Shown: one piece after another, positions 41,767-42,055 of the stretch
How positions within the stretch are numbered: position 1 is the stretch's first letter
Layout: every line of letters starts with the position of its first letter
NCBI GenBank assembly: GCA_017469465.1
Contig: JAFUGH010000050.1
Coordinates: 1-42,055, forward strand
Direction of reading: 5' to 3'
Source: Clostridia bacterium
GTDB lineage: Bacteria; Bacillota; Clostridia; TANB77; UBA1234
Length of the DNA stretch: 42,055 bases
Program-made: the position numbers and the translations under genes
Notes under the pieces: generated by a model
The model's input: only the letters and a program-made list of their open reading frames with translations
What the model was told of the DNA's origin: nothing
Databases searched by the model: none

Positions 41767-42055
41767 GGTGCGGCGAACATCGTTTACCAATTTTATGTGG
41801 AGCACGCTGTGCTCCTCTACAACATTGTGCTTTATCATTCGTAGCGGCGAACAGCGTTCGCCATGAAATAAAACATGGTCATGTGGAGCACGCTGTGCTC
41901 CTCTACAACATTGTGCTTTATCATTCGTAGCGGCGAACAGCGTTCGCCATGAAATAAAACATGGTCATATGGAGCATGCTGTGCTCCTCTACAACATTGT
42001 GCTTCATCATTCGTAGTGGCGAACAGCGTTCGCCATGAAATAAAACATGGTCATA
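41767..42055. repeat. 86-bp tandem array of paired REP-like palindromes
   Basis: Each unit has two hairpins: GGAGCACGCTGTGCTCC (first at 41799-41815) and GGCGAACAGCGTTCGCC (first full copy at 41846-41862), joined by AT-rich spacers. The start of the first hairpin recurs at 41799, 41885 and 41971, an exact 86-bp period, and the array runs off the window. The first copy of the second hairpin (about 41771-41789) is diverged, which suggests growth towards the right. Variants within units include GCAC to GCAT. The array has no coding capacity; the 63-codon frame across it is made only of the repeat. Confidence 0.9.

Noticed and set aside
41739..41930. 63-codon frame at the right edge
   Set aside because: It reads through the 86-bp repeat units; composition comes from the palindromes.
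41767..42055. CRISPR array
   Set aside because: The whole 86-bp unit repeats, including what would be spacers, and no cas gene is present.

Overview
The window looks like part of the chromosome of a low-GC, spore-forming, Gram-positive bacterium of the Clostridia type. This rests on several things: AT-rich DNA with strong AGGAGG-type ribosome binding sites, sporulation genes (spmA, spmB, a CwlD-type amidase, a SpoVT/AbrB-like regulator), two S-layer-homology (SLH) surface proteins, a 2[4Fe-4S] ferredoxin and WalRK. TAA, TGA and TAG all end genes here, so the genetic code looks standard. No rRNA, CRISPR array or prophage is visible.

Layout. 1-309: the 3' end of a tRNA (probably tRNA-Ser) inside a perfect 100-bp palindrome, followed by more hairpins. 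310-2111: maf, a ComEC-like metallo-beta-lactamase and its DUF3006 partner. 2198-4305: an SLH protein (minus strand), a 3D-domain protein and a 33-bp perfect inverted repeat. 4382-6997: rsmA, a receiver-GGDEF protein with altered key residues, and a CwlD-like amidase. 7062-14846: a cyclic beta-1,2-glucan synthase whose two halves are separated by one in-frame TAG. 14964-18207: pcrA and two type IV pilin-like genes. 18526-23647: an M23 peptidase with a possible WalR box, walR, walK and metK. 23731-28605: lepB, holB, ricT, ferredoxin, a TrmN6-like methylase, rsmI and an AbrB-like regulator. 28782-29932: spmAB. 29934-30134: a 201-bp inverted-repeat element.

30294-36341 is the most unusual block. 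It is a tightly coupled operon with the parts of a Tad/Flp-type pilus (a GspF/TadC-like membrane protein, a small Flp-like pilin, a CpaB-like SAF protein, two TadE-like proteins). It also carries a stand-alone degenerate receiver fold, an SLH protein and a 549-aa secreted protein I do not recognise. It has no ATPase, prepilin peptidase or second GspF-type protein.

36360-39001 (minus strand) holds rlmH, walJ and murA. The rest is small hypothetical genes, including a 51-aa gene, an N-terminally decayed Rpn/PD-(D/E)XK transposase-type gene, and at the window edge an 86-bp tandem array of paired REP-like palindromes. Decayed or partial copies of that array appear elsewhere in the window.

Taken together, much of the window serves the envelope: peptidoglycan synthesis and remodelling (murA, amidase, M23 peptidase, WalRK-WalJ, 3D protein), a surface glucan, protein export (lepB), SLH proteins and pilin-like assemblies. 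Interspersed are conserved housekeeping genes for rRNA/tRNA modification, DNA repair and replication.
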